Assembly: GCA_948144175.1 (NCBI GenBank) | Contig: CANXME010001990.1 | Span: 3,392,509 to 3,456,508 of the forward strand | Length of the DNA stretch: 64,000 nt | Origin: Closterium sp. NIES-65 | Lineage: Eukaryota > Streptophyta > Zygnematophyceae > Desmidiales > Closteriaceae | Direction: 5' to 3' | Part shown: in pieces, positions 1 through 11,597 of the stretch | Position numbering within the stretch: the stretch's first letter is position 1 | How the letters are laid out: each line of letters starts with the position of its first letter | Position numbers and translations under genes: made by a program | Notes under the pieces: generated by a model | The model's input: the letters and a program-made list of their open reading frames with translations, nothing else | Database searches by the model: none | Told to the model about the DNA's origin: nothing

Positions 1-55
1 GTTTGATATTTGTATCCAACCTTTTCCTAGTTCAATCATTCCTCGTTATTTCACA
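1..55 (+). repeat. 3' end of a copia LTR (fragment)
   Basis: The first 55 bases end in TTATTTCACA and share the block AGTTCAATCATTCC with the plus-strand LTR at 42381-42494. They also resemble the reverse complement of the LTR at 23965-24090. This is therefore probably the last part of a plus-oriented LTR of that family, cut by the window edge. No primer-binding site follows it, so it is not obviously the 5' LTR of an element lying inside the window. Confidence 0.5.
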
Positions 56-752
56 CAAAACACCTGCTTTGTTCATACCTAGGCCAAAAACAAGAGGTGG
101 TGGCAGAATTTGGTGACAACTATTCATTACATCATCCGCTAAGGCAATCATAGTGCGCGGTTGCAAAACAGTCCAAGCGGCAAGGCGGGTAACTGAGTGC
201 TGACAGTGAAAACCAATGTGCCAAACTTGGCGAAAATGCGTGAATCACGAAGTTTTTAGTTTCAGGGTCGAACGCAATAAAACACTGATTCATCAGTGAC
301 ACAACAAGCAAAACACTGATTTTTCAGAGTTGGAGTGCTGAAAACACTAAAATCACAAAGTTTGAAAAAAAAGGGTGCAAGTTCAGGGCCAAAAAAAAAA
401 AAAAAACACCCTAACAATCAGCCAAATCATGGAAAAAAATCCTGATTTCTGAGGCCCTGCGCGAACCGCATACCACATTTTGAAACGCTTAGATTGTATT
501 GTTTCTAAAACCAGTTTCTCAAGTACTTTGGTATTCTGCACTTTGCTATTAGATACTTTGCTATTTTGTACTATTTTGTGATTGAGTGAACCGTATACCA
601 AGTATTCAGAAACAGCATACCAAGAATTTGGAATTCACTCTAAATATACAAAATGAGAGCTGTGCATATAGTTGGAACTAATTGATTGTGGAAAAAAAAA
701 GGCATTAGCAAGTAGACTATTGCCAACCTAAAATTGTCTAGCCTAGGGGGTG
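56..752. other. no gene recognised; degraded non-coding DNA
   Basis: AT-rich stretch with short A runs (for example 390-406) and no open frame resembling a known protein. Bases 740-752 (GCCTAGGGGGTG) match the polypurine tract that precedes the plus-strand LTR at 42381, so the right edge is probably the end of a plus-oriented retroelement. Confidence 0.5.
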
Positions 753-779
753 TGTCAAACTATATGTTTGTGTTATATA
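753..779 (+). repeat. first bases of a plus-oriented copia 3' LTR, interrupted
   Basis: TGTCAAAC at 753 follows a purine tract exactly as at 42371-42388. Only about 27 bases of LTR remain before the 3' LTR of element A begins at 780. The simplest reading is that element A inserted into, or was joined to, this older LTR. Confidence 0.4.
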
Positions 780-910
780 TGTCAGAATGAGAAACTGCGA
801 AATGAGTTGGACTAGCAAAGGCTGGGTACAAATAGCTAACCCTAACAAGCTGTACTCCCCACAGCATGCCTCACTACAGCATAGCATAAACACACATGTA
901 TAGTTTGACA
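780..910 (-). repeat. 3' LTR of copia element A
   Basis: The 131-bp repeat starts TGTCAGAATGAG and ends TTTGACA (TG...CA termini). The diverged partner is at 17641-17755. On its right side lies CATTCTCAGAGGC, the reduced complement of a polypurine tract, followed by pol-derived sequence. It is thus the 3' LTR of a minus-strand element that was later split by elements B and C. Confidence 0.7.
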
Positions 911-1189
911 CATTCTCAGAGGCAAAGTGGCGGATGGCAAGAGAGAGCAAGTACAACAAATTGTCTCAAGACCAGTCAAGAGAAGAAACAAAACAAAGCT
1001 CATGGTGGATCTCGCGATCACCACACAGTCCGAGCATAAACAAGCGGCCACAAAACCAGCACACGTGAATTGTTATAATAGCAAGAGCAGTACAATGATC
1101 ACAACCAAGCAAGTGTAGACATTCAAATATAGATATATATAAAAGTGCAATAGATACAAGCCGAGATTAAGAGACAAGCAAGTGGAGCA

Positions 1190-3505
1190 AAGCTGTCACA
1201 AGTCCAACAGCTGTGCAAAAACGCTGATGATCACTAGGCCCAAGGGTCTTGGGTGAAAATATCAGCGGTGCTCGCCTCTGAGGCCACGTAAGCAAGGCGA
1301 ACCTGACCTCGATGCTGCAACTCTCGCATGAGGAAGTAACGAAGCGTAATGTGCTTCATTCTGTGCTCGAGTCTCTTACCCTGATACAGGACGGTCATGG
1401 CCTTGTTGTCAGGGTACAGAACCGGTGCAGAGCAAGACCGCTCACCCTTGTCGTGAGCAAGTAAGTCAGCCAGTGTAAGTCCTCCACAGCTGTAGCCCCA
1501 GCGTACATCTCGGCCTCATAGCTAGAACTGGGTAGAGAAGATGAGCGAGTGGACCTCCATAAGACAGCACCAGCACCAGCACCAAGGTTGAAAGCGTAGC
1601 CCTTTGACGACCAAGAAGTCGCCCGGTCGTCAGCCCACGAAGCAAAAGAGTGCCCTGTGAGCACAACTGATGTATCGGCCAAGTAGCACAGCACTCTTTC
1701 AGCAGTCGACCAGTGCTCGGGTCAATGTCTCCCATGCGCAACGTATCTAATCAGGATGCTGAGAAAGTATACGAGGTCAGGCCGAGTGCACGTCATCAGG
1801 TACATGAGGCGACCCACAAGCTCCAGATACGGACTACTAGGCTCTACGGACTCATTCGAAGGTGAATCTGAGAGTGTATGGCCTATAAACAGATGAGTGA
1901 GCTGTGTTGAGGAGAACTGAAATTCGAAGCGCTGAAGTACATACTGCTCCATGTGTGACTGAGTCAGAGTGATGGTGCGTACTACTCTATCCCGGATGAT
2001 CTGCAATCCAAGATAGGTTCGTAGTTCACCCAGATCAGTGCAGGTGTGTCTCTTCTACAGCTCGACCTTCACAAGGGCCAGTGCCTCATTGCCAGCAGTC
2101 GCAAAGACCAAGTCGTCGACGTACACGAGGAAGTAGAACAGCAGCAAAGTAGTGTCAACCGCAGAAACAGAGACGGGTCAGCAGTCGAAGGAGCAAAACC
2201 AAGAGCCGCATGTGTCGTCCTCAGTGTGTCGTGTCAATCGCGAGGCGCCTGGCCGCCCGAGACTCCACTGGGAACCCTCAGGAAACGACCCAGTGAAGCC
2301 AGGTGGGTGGCGCAACCAAATCTCCTCGTGAAGGATGCCCTGCAAGAAAGCTGCCGAGAAGTTGAGCGAGTGGAGCTCGTAGTCACACTGTGTGGCAACG
2401 AGAAGTAACACCCAAAGGGTCGTAATCTTTGGGTTGGGGGAGAAGGTGGGGAAAAAGTCCATCCCCTCATGCTAACTGAAACCTCGTGCAACTTAACACG
2501 CCTTGAAGACAGGCGGGGAACCAGACCGCCGCTTCACCCTGAAAATCCACATGTCATCGACAATGTTCGCCCCAGGAGGGGGAGTTGCGTCGACAAAGGT
2601 GCCAATCGCCTTCCGCGATGTCATCTCTGCTTCCATAGCTCTCGTCCACTGAGAGGAGCAAGGACCCATGATCGCCTCTGCATGAGAGCGCGGGGTCGGG
2701 ATGTTCAGTGCATCCGGGTCTCCCTCAGGGGCAAGAAGCTTGGCAGCGAGATGAGGTACAGCAGCCACGAGGTACTCCACCTCGAACTGGTTGTCCTCAA
2801 GGACGTCACAACCAAGGGCAGGCTAACCCGACGGATGCAGGACAGGCAGAGACACCACGAGTGATAGTTGGACTGGCAACACGAGCATGGTTAGACACAA
2901 GGTTAGAAACGTCAGGAAGAGAAGACTGGGGAGGTAGCGGCAGGACAACAGACTGCAAAACAGTGGAAGGGCGAAGTGTCATGGCGTGAGTACTAGGATC
3001 AGGTGGAAGTCCAGTACGAAGGCGACGGGTACGAGCAAAAAGTGAGGTAGCTCAAGATACAGGCTCCCTACGCTGAGTTAAGGAGTGGGTCAACGGAGAG
3101 TAACAAGGAGGAGCAGGAAGAGGGGAGTCAGGTGGTAACTGTGCCTGAGACAGGTTAGGCGACTGAAACTGTAAACAAGGAGTAGTACCTGTGCTAGACG
3201 GCTTTGCAGAGGGAGGCGGTAGACTGAGAAGGTGGTGAAGCGCCGACCTAGGTAGCGGTAGCGACGACTTCGGCTGCTCCCGTTGGTGCAGTGGCTGCAA
3301 CGCACTGTCATAACTATGCAGGTACATGTGAAGGTGAATGTAACACTATGTAGGTACAGGTGAAGGTCATATGGTAACACTATGCAGGTGCGGGTGAAGG
3401 TCTTATGGTAACACTATGCATGTGCAAGTGAAGGTCCTCTAGCTTGGACTCGAATTCGATCGAGCGCCCCTCTCCGTCAAACGTGAGCACAGTAATCGTC
3501 GCCAT
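1190..3505 (-). pseudogene. decayed gag-pol of copia element A
   Basis: Read on the minus strand, this starts with an ATG at 3505-3503 whose product begins MATITVLTFDGEG, aligned to the gag start of element E at 34403 (MATPSVLAFDAEG). Fragments in different frames follow: a linker/RT start (2493-2780, ATPPPGANIV), RT core (2178-2462, with SLNFSAAFLQG), RT end (1722-2006, LMYLMTCTRPDLVY) and RNase H (1395-1694, VVLTGHSFASWADD). The protease and the integrase core are missing or unrecognisable: only about 2.3 kb remain where the related block in E takes over 6 kb. Frameshifts and stops occur throughout, so it cannot encode a working polyprotein. Elements B and C inserted upstream of the gag start, in its leader and at its primer-binding site. 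Confidence 0.75.
3308..3440. repeat. 34-bp tandem repeat inside the element A gag
   Basis: About four imperfect copies of a 34-bp unit containing AACACTATGCAGGT and GTGAAGGTC. The period is not a multiple of three, so the expansion itself breaks the gag frame. The equivalent place in the gag of element E has no such repeat, so the array arose within this copy. Confidence 0.8.
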
Positions 3506-3514
3506 GGCGGTCAC

Positions 3515-3960
3515 TGTTGGAAACAATCAGTGTTAAGCGCTCCTGTCGTGTCGAAACACCAAGGCACGAGCGAAGCACTGCATACCAAGGCACCAGCGAA
3601 TCAACTCTCGGAGGTTGAAGCAACCGCTGGAGGTTACGCGAAAGTCAAAGGTCAGCGACCTTTGACCTGACAAATACAGCGCGGCAGCAAGGACACACAA
3701 CTGACTCGTTACAGAGCAGTTGCCCGAGTCGTCTCTGTATCGAACCACAGCAGCAACAGTAAAACAGTTATTAACTGTATCCCTTCGTATTCCTTGTACT
3801 CTTATATAAAACCTTGTACTTGCTTGTTTTAATCAACTTACTTTGCCCTCACATACTAGTGCAAGGTGGTTTAGAATCTCTTTTTAACGCTTCCACTACT
3901 ACATCACTCTATCCAGACTTTAACCCTACCAAAGATCCTAAGGGGCATATCAGCCCAACA
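3515..3960 (+). repeat. 5' LTR of element B
   Basis: 446-bp LTR starting TGTTGGAAACAATC and ending CAGCCCAACA. It contains TTATATAAAA near 3802, a plausible TATA box for the retroelement promoter. The partner is 10408-10852. Confidence 0.9.
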
Positions 3961-3972
3961 TGGTATGAGAGC
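3961..3972 (+). other. primer-binding site of element B
   Basis: TGGTATGAGAGC directly abuts the 5' LTR. It differs at one base from TGGTATCAGAGC, the initiator methionine tRNA complement used by most plant copia elements. This is where minus-strand cDNA synthesis would be primed. Confidence 0.8.
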
Positions 3973-6900
3973 TGGTTAGGGTTAAAATTCTATTTCTCCT
4001 TAAACACCTAATACACCAAGAGACATGTCTACAAAGAAGGAGAGGAGCTCCTCCAACAGCTCTCCTGGTACTGCTCCTACTCCACCTCCTGCCTCTGGCC
4101 TGCAGACAGAGGAAGGCACAACAATGAGACCGGCCGTTGGGTCTACTGAAACACCCGCAAACCAAGGCGCGGGCTTCGACCCAAGCATGATGGAGAAGTT
4201 CTTCTCCTTCATGTCCTTCTACGAGCAACATCAGCAAGGAGTACCTGCGCAATCAAACAACATCAACAACAACAACAACGTGACGCCCATGAGTCTGGAT
4301 GGCTCATCCTATGCATGCGGGAATCAACAACAGCAACCTACCTTCGCTCCGTACGAGCCCCAGCGCGGCTCCGTCAGCTTCATGCCACAACCACAACCTG
4401 CACCGGGACAAAAGAGAACGCTGGACGCACTACAAGTTCAGTCGCAGTTCGCGCACGTTCTAAAACTGCAAACGACAAAACCCTTCGACGGGAAGGATTT
4501 CTTCACCTGGTCGTTCGAATTCGAGCTGATGATGGAAGGAGCGCAAATCCTCGGCTTCTTCGACGGGTCCCTGCCATACCCAACAAACGGCACACAGTAT
4601 GAGAAGCAGCAGTACACCTATCAATCGATGATGGCATACACGATACTACTGAGGAACGTCACTCCAACTCAACAACAAAACATACGGTCTTACCGAAGCT
4701 ACGGCAACTCCGCGGAGCTCGCGTACAATCACTTGAAGAACCTGTATCAAGCAACAGACAGCGTGAACCAAAGTCAGTTAATGGCGCAGCTGACAACAAT
4801 CGAAATGAAACAAGGCGAGAAGGGAATGGTGTATATCAGTCGCTGCCGCGAGCTGCGCGACAAGCTCCTTCGATGTGGAGGGTCGATTTCATAGGACGCC
4901 TTTGTCACGGTTGTCATCAGCGGCCTTGGTCCTCACTGGCGCTCCACTCGCGCCATACTACGAGCCCATGGGAAAATTTCTGAAGCAGCACTTTGCGCCG
5001 AAATCCACGCCGAATAGCAAGACATGGACCTGCAAGAAGAACGACAAAAGAGAAAAGGATCAGTGCCCGAATTCGCGTTTCACACTCAACGGCGCTACAA
5101 CGACAACAACAATCGACCGAAAATCGTAGCTCCGTTCTGCCACCTCTGCAAGACTTCAGGGCATCCTCGTACACACTGCCCAAATCGACAACAGTCAACG
5201 TCACCGCAACGCCAACTTCGCCCTGCAAGTATTCAAGTCGCCTCAACGCAAGGAAATCCGACAACTTCAGTACAAGTCTCAACAACATCGACGGGACAAC
5301 CTGCGAAAGGAACAAGAAACATCGTCAGCTGCATGGCAAGGCTGGGTGACTCCTGCGTAACTGAGTCACCACCATATTACTCACCAGAAGAACAACTCGA
5401 CAACAGCACGCCTTGCCGCGAGTCACTTCAACCGAACCCGACGTACGCCGCCATCGCCCAAAGCGAACCATCCAGAAGGGACACTTGGTTCTTGGACAGT
5501 TGCTTCGGACAGCACATGTGCTCCTCGGGACGCTTCGTTCAACGAGAACACCAACTTCGACGTGAAGTTGTCATCACAGTCGCCAACAATCAGAACCTGC
5601 GAACACGACGACAAGGTGTAGTTCAACTTCAGTCAAGGGAAACAAACGTCATACTACAGATGTCAAAAGTACTGATTGCGGAGGGACTCGGCTACAACTT
5701 ACTGAGCGTCAGCCAGCTAATGGCGAAGGGGATTCACCTCGAAGCAGACAGCACCACCCAAGAATTCAAGCTGTATAACGGGAGAGGAGATCTCTACATC
5801 GGCAAGGCGGTCCTCAAGAACAATGTCTTCGTACTCGATTTCGTCCCAGACCTGGGCACCGCAGACAGTGACGGGATCGTCACCTTCACATCTTGGACTC
5901 ACCCGCCGGATCTCGACCCCAACTTCAGTCCGGAAGGATTTTGGTATTCACATACCATTCCTGAAGCAGAACGAACTCGTGCGTTAGTAACAATACAACA
6001 TTCGGCAGCAACAGAGACAACATCGGCAGCAGCAGAGACAACACCAGCAGCAGCAGAAACAACATCGGCAGCAGCAAATACATCATCGGCAGTAGCAGGA
6101 ACAACAGCAGCAGCGGAAAGAATGACACCAGTCCTCGTTGACGAAGCACCACCAACACCCGCACAGCAACTGAATCCGGCTCAACGGGAAGTCCATAGAA
6201 GCGCAAACTTCACCGCCAGCTTCTACTCCAACTCCGACGCGTATCGACGCTCACCCAGACACCGCGCCGCCGAAGACATTTGGCACGCACGCATGGGACA
6301 CCCAAGCAACATTGTGTTAAACAACACAATAAGAGCAGGAGTCCTTGATAAGGACTCGTTACTACTACTCGACGGCAGAGAACTTCAACGGGCACGAGGA
6401 ACATGTCTTACCTGCCCCGAAGCCGACTTACCACATCGGCCATTCACTCCTCATCACAACCCGAGCGCACCCGCGTATGCACCACTCGAAAAGGTGTATA
6501 GCGACATCCTGTATAATCGGGAACCAGGGCAAGTAATATACAACTACACGATCACCTTCATCGACGCCGCCACCCGTTACGTCTGGCATCTAAACCTACC
6601 CAGCCGCGACATGGCCCTCGAAGCATTCGCCACCTGGCTACCAGTAGCAGAAAGAGAGTCGGGCGTAAAGCTGAAAAGCCTCCAGTCTGACGGCGGAGGA
6701 GAATACACCTCTCAGCGCTTCAAGCAGTACCTGGCGGAAAGGGGAATCAAGCAGCTCCTCTCTCTCCCCTACGCCCATCAGCAGCAAGGTGTAGCAGAAA
6801 GAATGAACAGGACTCTACAGAATAGCATGCGCAAACTGTTACGTGGCATGCGGCTACCCAACCACCAGTGGCCTGCAGCAATGGACCACGCCGTCATGCT

Positions 6901-7985
6901 GCACAACTTGTTGTCGTCATCATCGCTTCCGAACAACGCATCACCGCATCTGGTATGGACAGGAAAACAGGGCAGCACAAAAATGTTACGAGTGTTCGGC
7001 TGCATGGTACAGTACCGACCCCCAGCAGCACGAGCGGGCCGATTTTCACAACGCGCTCAGTGGGGACTACACCTTGGCATCGAAAAGAACTACAACGCAT
7101 GGAAAATTTTCGACGTCCACTCCAAGGAAACAGTAGCAGCACGCGACGTCATTTTCTACGAACGACTCATGCTCCAGACATACCTTGCCAACCTGCAAGA
7201 GGACCAAGATCCCACAGGTGGTTTCCGTGGTGATCGAGCCTTCGCCTCGGCAGCAGACGAAGCTGACTGGGACGAGCAGAATGTGGCCAACGCATCAGAA
7301 GAAGCTGGACCCCTTCCGTTCTGCTCCGTCGACGTACCCATGGACGACGATAACCCTCGCGAAAGCGTCAACGCCGAAACCTTCTACTACTTCGCCGACA
7401 ACGGTTACGTAACACCTGCGACAGTCAACACCAACGAAGCAGAACGAGTAGGACCGAATTTCATACCTGATCCAGAAGCGGGAGATGAAGCAGCCTATCC
7501 CAAGGATGCAACTCTTCCCCGCTAATCACAGACTGGACTGCAGATTCTCGAACTCGTCACCGCAGTCCACGGCAACACTCTTCCTAAGGAGCCTGCGACG
7601 GTTCAGCAGGCTCTGGGGGGGAAACACAGGGAAAAATGGCGTGAAGCCATGGACAGAGAGTTAAAGGCGCTGGAGGAACGGAACACCTGGAAAGTTGTCC
7701 CCATCAGCGTGGCAAGGAACAAGACCATTCTCACCGGGAAATGGGTCTTCCGTGTGAAGACGAAAGCCGACGGCACAATTGACAAATTCAAGGCACGATG
7801 GGTCGTACGCGGCTCCGACCAAGAACACGGACGGGATTTTACCGAAACCTTCGCGCCGGTTAGCCGCCACACTTCACTACGCATTCTCCTCGCAATTGCC
7901 GCCATGAAGAAGAAGTTGCGGCAAATTGACATCGCGAACGCGTTCCTCTACGCACCTGTTGACGCAGAGATCTTCATGAAACTAA

Positions 7986-9228
7986 TATCAAAGAAACTAG
8001 AATGTAAGGGCCTAGGCTTAGGAGCCTAGGCCCAACTTAGGTGTCGAGCGGGTTTTACCCTAGGCGAGGTATCGAGTGAGTTGAGAGAGAAATTGGAGAA
8101 AAGTGATGGTTTCACTATAGGTTCAAGGGTACATATAGCATAGAAACCAAATAAGGTGCACCACCAACAACAGTTTAAATAACTACACTAACTACAACTA
8201 CAAGCAGTTATAAAACATGACAAATATATTTCGACACGCCCCCATAATGCTTGTAGGTAGATATGTAGTTACGCCATTCAAAAGAATAGCAAGCAACAGC
8301 AGGTACCCCTTCCATCTCCTCACCCTCCTCCTTCCCCTCCCCCACACTGCTGCAAGAGCAGCAGAGAAGGGGGGGAAGTGAGGAGTGGTGGAGGGACGAC
8401 TGCATGTTGCCTCACACCCGCCACCCCGGTACCACTCCCCCTGCTCCCCCACATCCTCACACCCTCCCCCCCCAGCGGCAGCTGCAGCGGTGGGACTGAA
8501 AGAAGGAGGGGAAGGGAGAGAGGTGACCCAACACTCCAACACCCTCCACCCCCATACCCTCCTCCCCACGGCTGCAGGGAGACAAAGGAGGAGGGGGTGG
8601 GCAGGAAGAAAGCCGCAGAGCGGAGAAAAAGGTGTCGGTGCAGATGGGCCAGGGGCGGCTTCAGGGAGAGCAGGGGCGGAAAGGCCCGTCGCGTGCCAGT
8701 GCCACGGGGCGCACGACGGGTAGGAGAAGAAAGAGGGCCCGATCGTGTGCCTAGGGGCGCACGACGAGCAGGGCACCATCGTGTGCCACGGGGCGCACGA
8801 TGGGCAGTTGAAGGGCACCGTCGCGTGCCACGGGGCGCGCGACGGGCAGAGTAGGAGTCACACACCCGTGGGCGGGACAAGGTAAAAATCGTCACGCGCC
8901 CTAGGCGCGCGACCGAAAAATCATAGCGGAAGCGTAGGGCGGGCCCACAGGCCAGGTCGTAATTAGCTCCGATAACATGTCAAAGAAACTAGAATGTAAG
9001 GGCCTAGGCTTAGGAGCCTAGGCCCAACTTAGGTGTCGAGCGGGTTTTACCCTAGGCGAGGTATCGAGTGAGTTGAGAGAGAAATTGGAGAAAAGTGATG
9101 GTTTCACTATAGGTTCAAGGGTACATATAGCATAGAAACCAAATAAGGTGCACCACCAACAACAGTTTAAATAACTACACTAACTACAACTACAAGCAGT
9201 TATAAAACATGACAAATATATTTCGACA
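7986..9228 (-). mobile_element. small non-autonomous LTR element (TRIM-like) number 1
   Basis: Two 251-bp direct repeats (7986-8236 and 8978-9228) with TG...CA ends (first copy mutated to TA) flank about 740 bp with no credible coding sequence. The flanks ACTAA and ACTAC match at four of five bases, and AACTA is repeated on both sides. Removing the insert restores the RT reading frame of element B. Next to the right repeat, GCTCCGATAACA is the complement of a primer-binding-site-like sequence, and CGCCCCCAT next to the left repeat looks like a polypurine tract complement. The element therefore reads on the minus strand. At 1243 bp it is slightly longer than classical TRIMs. It depends on enzymes from elsewhere. 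Confidence 0.85.
8685..8913 (-). repeat. array of five GC-rich hairpins in the small LTR element
   Basis: Five inverted repeats with 9- to 13-bp stems and short loops: 8685-8697/8708-8720, 8743-8751/8756-8764, 8776-8787/8792-8803, 8818-8829/8834-8845 and 8891-8900/8904-8913. The third (arm CCATCGTGTGCC) and fourth (arm CCGTCGCGTGCC) differ at two stem positions, and in both the opposite arm carries the compensating change (A-T to G-C, T-A to C-G). In element orientation the last one lies about 50 bases after the primer-binding site. This is a candidate cis-acting structure rather than a gene. Confidence 0.7.
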
Positions 9229-10407
9229 ACTACCGCACGGTACTAACGGAGAGCCCAACCAGGTTTGCCAGCTGCTGAAGTCGCTCTACGGAATCAAGCA
9301 AGCCCCGCAGCTATGGCAACAGTACCTACACGCTCGCCGCATTTGAATCGGGTTCCGCCAACTACCTCACGATCAAGGCATGTACCGGCTCACGAAAAAC
9401 GACGACTATATCCTACTGATCTTCTACGTAGACGACTTACTCTATGTCGGCTCCACTGACAGCATCACCACCTGGTTTGAAGGGGAGTTACAGAAGGACC
9501 TCACACTCACAGTCTCCTCTACCGTCACGCAGTACCTCGGGTTGAACATTCGAGAGGAAGAAGACGCGATTCACCTCAATGCCGCTAAGTACACCGACAC
9601 CATCGCCAATTGCTTTGCACTCACGCCTACCACCATTCCTACGCCCTACCACTACGCGACAGGAAACCACGAGGAAGGATTTACTCTACTCAAATCCGCC
9701 GGGATACGCAACTACCAGAGAAAGCTAGGATGCCTTCTCTTCACAGCTGTTACCTGCCGCCCCGACCTCTCATACTCCGCAAGCCAACTCGCCACTCATC
9801 TCAAGAGGCCTGGAGCAAAACACATGGCCGAACTCGACCGTGCTCTACACTATCTCGTCAGTACGCCAACGATCGGCTTAGCATATTACAAGAACGCGAC
9901 CACGCCGCCTAAGCTAATCGATTACGTCGACACAGATCACGCGGGCGACTCCGACAATAGACGATCGCGCACCGGCTACATCTATCGCTTCGAGCCTATC
10001 GGGCCTATCTCCTGGCAATCGAGCAAGCAGGAACTAATTGCTCTCTCATCAGCTGAAGCATAATATATTGCACTCTGCTCGGCCACCAAGGAAGGACTCT
10101 ATCTTCGCGAGCTGCTGGAAGAAGCGAAGTTAGCCGAGTTACCCAACTTTACCCTGTTCAGCGACAACCAGTCGGCAATTCGCATCGCCAACAAAAACGG
10201 TTTTGCAAACAGGACGAAACACATCGCCCTGCGATACTTCTTCGTGAAGGACGAGATCGAGAAGGGAAGACTCGAGCTGTCACACTGCCCCACGTCTGAG
10301 ATGGCAGCTGACTACTTGACCAAGAAGCTCGGAAAGCAGAAGTTCGAATACTGCATGCTGCTGACTGGACAAAGCCACGTCAGCAACACTCCAGAAGCGA
10401 AGGGGAG

Positions 10408-10852
10408 TGTTGGAAACAATCAGTGTTAAGCGCTCTTGTCGTGTCGAAACACCAAGGCACAAGCGAAGCACTGCATACCAAGGCACCAGCGAGTCAACTC
10501 TCGGGGGTTGAAGCAACTGCTGGAGGTTACGCGAAAGTCAAAGGTCAGCGACCTTTGACCTGACAAATACAGCGCGACAGCAAGGACACGCAACTGACTC
10601 GTTACAGAGCAGTTGCCCGAGTCGTCACTGTATCGAACCGCAACAGCAACAGTAAAACAGTTATTAACTGTATCCCTTCGTATTCCTTGTACTCTTATAT
10701 AAAACCTTGTACTTGCTTGTTTTAATCAACTTACTTTGCCCTCACATACTAGTGCAAGGTGGTTCAGAATCTCTTTTTAACGCTTCCGCTACTACATACT
10801 CTACCCAGACTTTAACCCTACCAAAGATCCTAAGGGGCATATCAGCCCCACA
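10408..10852 (+). repeat. 3' LTR of element B with preceding polypurine tract
   Basis: 445-bp partner of 3515-3960. The purine stretch GAAGCGAAGGGGAG ends at 10407 and would prime plus-strand DNA. The LTR ends at 10852 with CCCACA and is followed by the duplicated target GTCAC. Confidence 0.9.
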
Positions 10853-11597
10853 GTCACTAGGTCAAGAGGTACCGTAGTACTGAGAGCTAGTGGCACGGCA
10901 GTATGGCTGTGTGGCGGCAGGCAGGGCGGCAGTGCAGCCAGGCTCGGCGGTAGGCAGGGCGGCGCGGCTTGGCAGTAGGCAGGGTGGCGCGGCTCGGTGG
11001 CAGGCAGGGCGGTGCGGCTCTGCGGTAGGCAGGGCGGCGAGGCTCGGCGGTAGGCAGGGCGGCACGGCTTGGCGGTAAGTAGCTCGGCGCGGCTCGGCGA
11101 TTGGTAGTGCTGCGCGGCAGCAGGCGGCCGGCTAGCGGCGCGGCAGCGGGCGGCAGCGGCCGTTCGCGAGCCAGGCGCAGGCGGGAGTGGCAGCGAGCTG
11201 GGCCTGGCAGCGAGCGGCAGTGGGAAGAGCAGCGAGCGGTAGCGGGCAGCAGCAGCTCGCAGCAGCGCGTGCAGCCGCGCGCAGCGCAGGAGCAGCGCGC
11301 GGCTGCGCGCCGGAGCTCGCGCAGCAGCGCAGAGTGGAGCGCGCAGTGGCGCGCAATGTGGCAACGCGTGGAGTGGCAGCGCGAAGCGTCGGAGCTCGCA
11401 ATGAGCAGCGTGGGCGAGAGCAGCACTGGTGCACGTACCATAGCAGCTGCAGCAGCTCGTGCAGTAGAGGCAGCAGCGCATGCAGTAGTGGGCAGTAGGA
11501 GCGGCAGCGCACGACAGTAGGGCAGTAATGCAGCTCCCGCACAGAAGTATCAATGCGCAAAGCAGACTAGGGTAGGGGGAGCGAACCTACTCGATGA
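10853..11597 (-). other. GC-rich leader region of element A
   Basis: This segment lies between the insertion points of B and C. In the original element A it joined the gag start (3505) to the primer-binding site (11597/17631-17640). It is made of repeats such as GGCGCGGCTCGGCGGTAGG (10890-11090) and arginine/alanine-type low complexity. Comparable GC-rich repeat leaders lie upstream of gag in elements E (34404-35348) and H (43690-44362). The long open frames here on both strands are composition artefacts. Confidence 0.65.

Larger units (their letters stand above)
4025..10429 (+). pseudogene. gag-pol polyprotein of element B, five in-frame stops
   Basis: One reading frame runs from ATG 4025 to TAA 10427-10429, ending a few codons inside the 3' LTR as in element C. 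Domains in order: gag; CCHC zinc knuckle CHLCKTSGHPRTHC near 5145-5185; protease-like FLDSCFGQHM near 5495; HHCC finger near 6280-6410; integrase with D (VYSDILYN), D (SDGGGEY) and E (GVAERMNRTL); RT; RNase H. The frame has nonsense codons at 4892 (TAG), 5015 (TAG), 7523 (TAA), 9344 (TGA) and 10061 (TAA), but I found no frameshift. The element inserted at 7986-9228 adds 1248 bases with its target duplication, a multiple of three, so the frame resumes after it. It is clearly a sister of element C, whose frame is whole. Confidence 0.9.
3515..10852 (+). mobile_element. copia LTR retrotransposon, element B (full length, decayed)
   Basis: Complete Ty1/copia element: 5' LTR 3515-3960, primer-binding site, gag-pol 4025-10429, polypurine tract about 10394-10407 and 3' LTR 10408-10852. 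A perfect 5-bp target-site duplication GTCAC flanks it (3510-3514 and 10853-10857). The two LTRs differ at roughly 3 percent of positions by eye, so the insertion is not recent. It is inserted in element A and contains a smaller LTR element at 7986-9228. Domain order protease, integrase, RT, RNase H places it in copia rather than gypsy. Confidence 0.93.

Noticed and set aside
8198-8895. 206- and 191-codon frames with repeated CAPWHT or APRGTR-like peptides in the small LTR element
   Set aside because: The peptides are translations of the repeated hairpin units; repeats are open in several frames on both strands, which shows a composition effect.
10801-11553. 250-codon minus-strand frame in the leader of element A
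   Set aside because: Ala/Arg/Leu/Cys low complexity from GC-rich repeats, open on both strands and spanning the LTR of element B.
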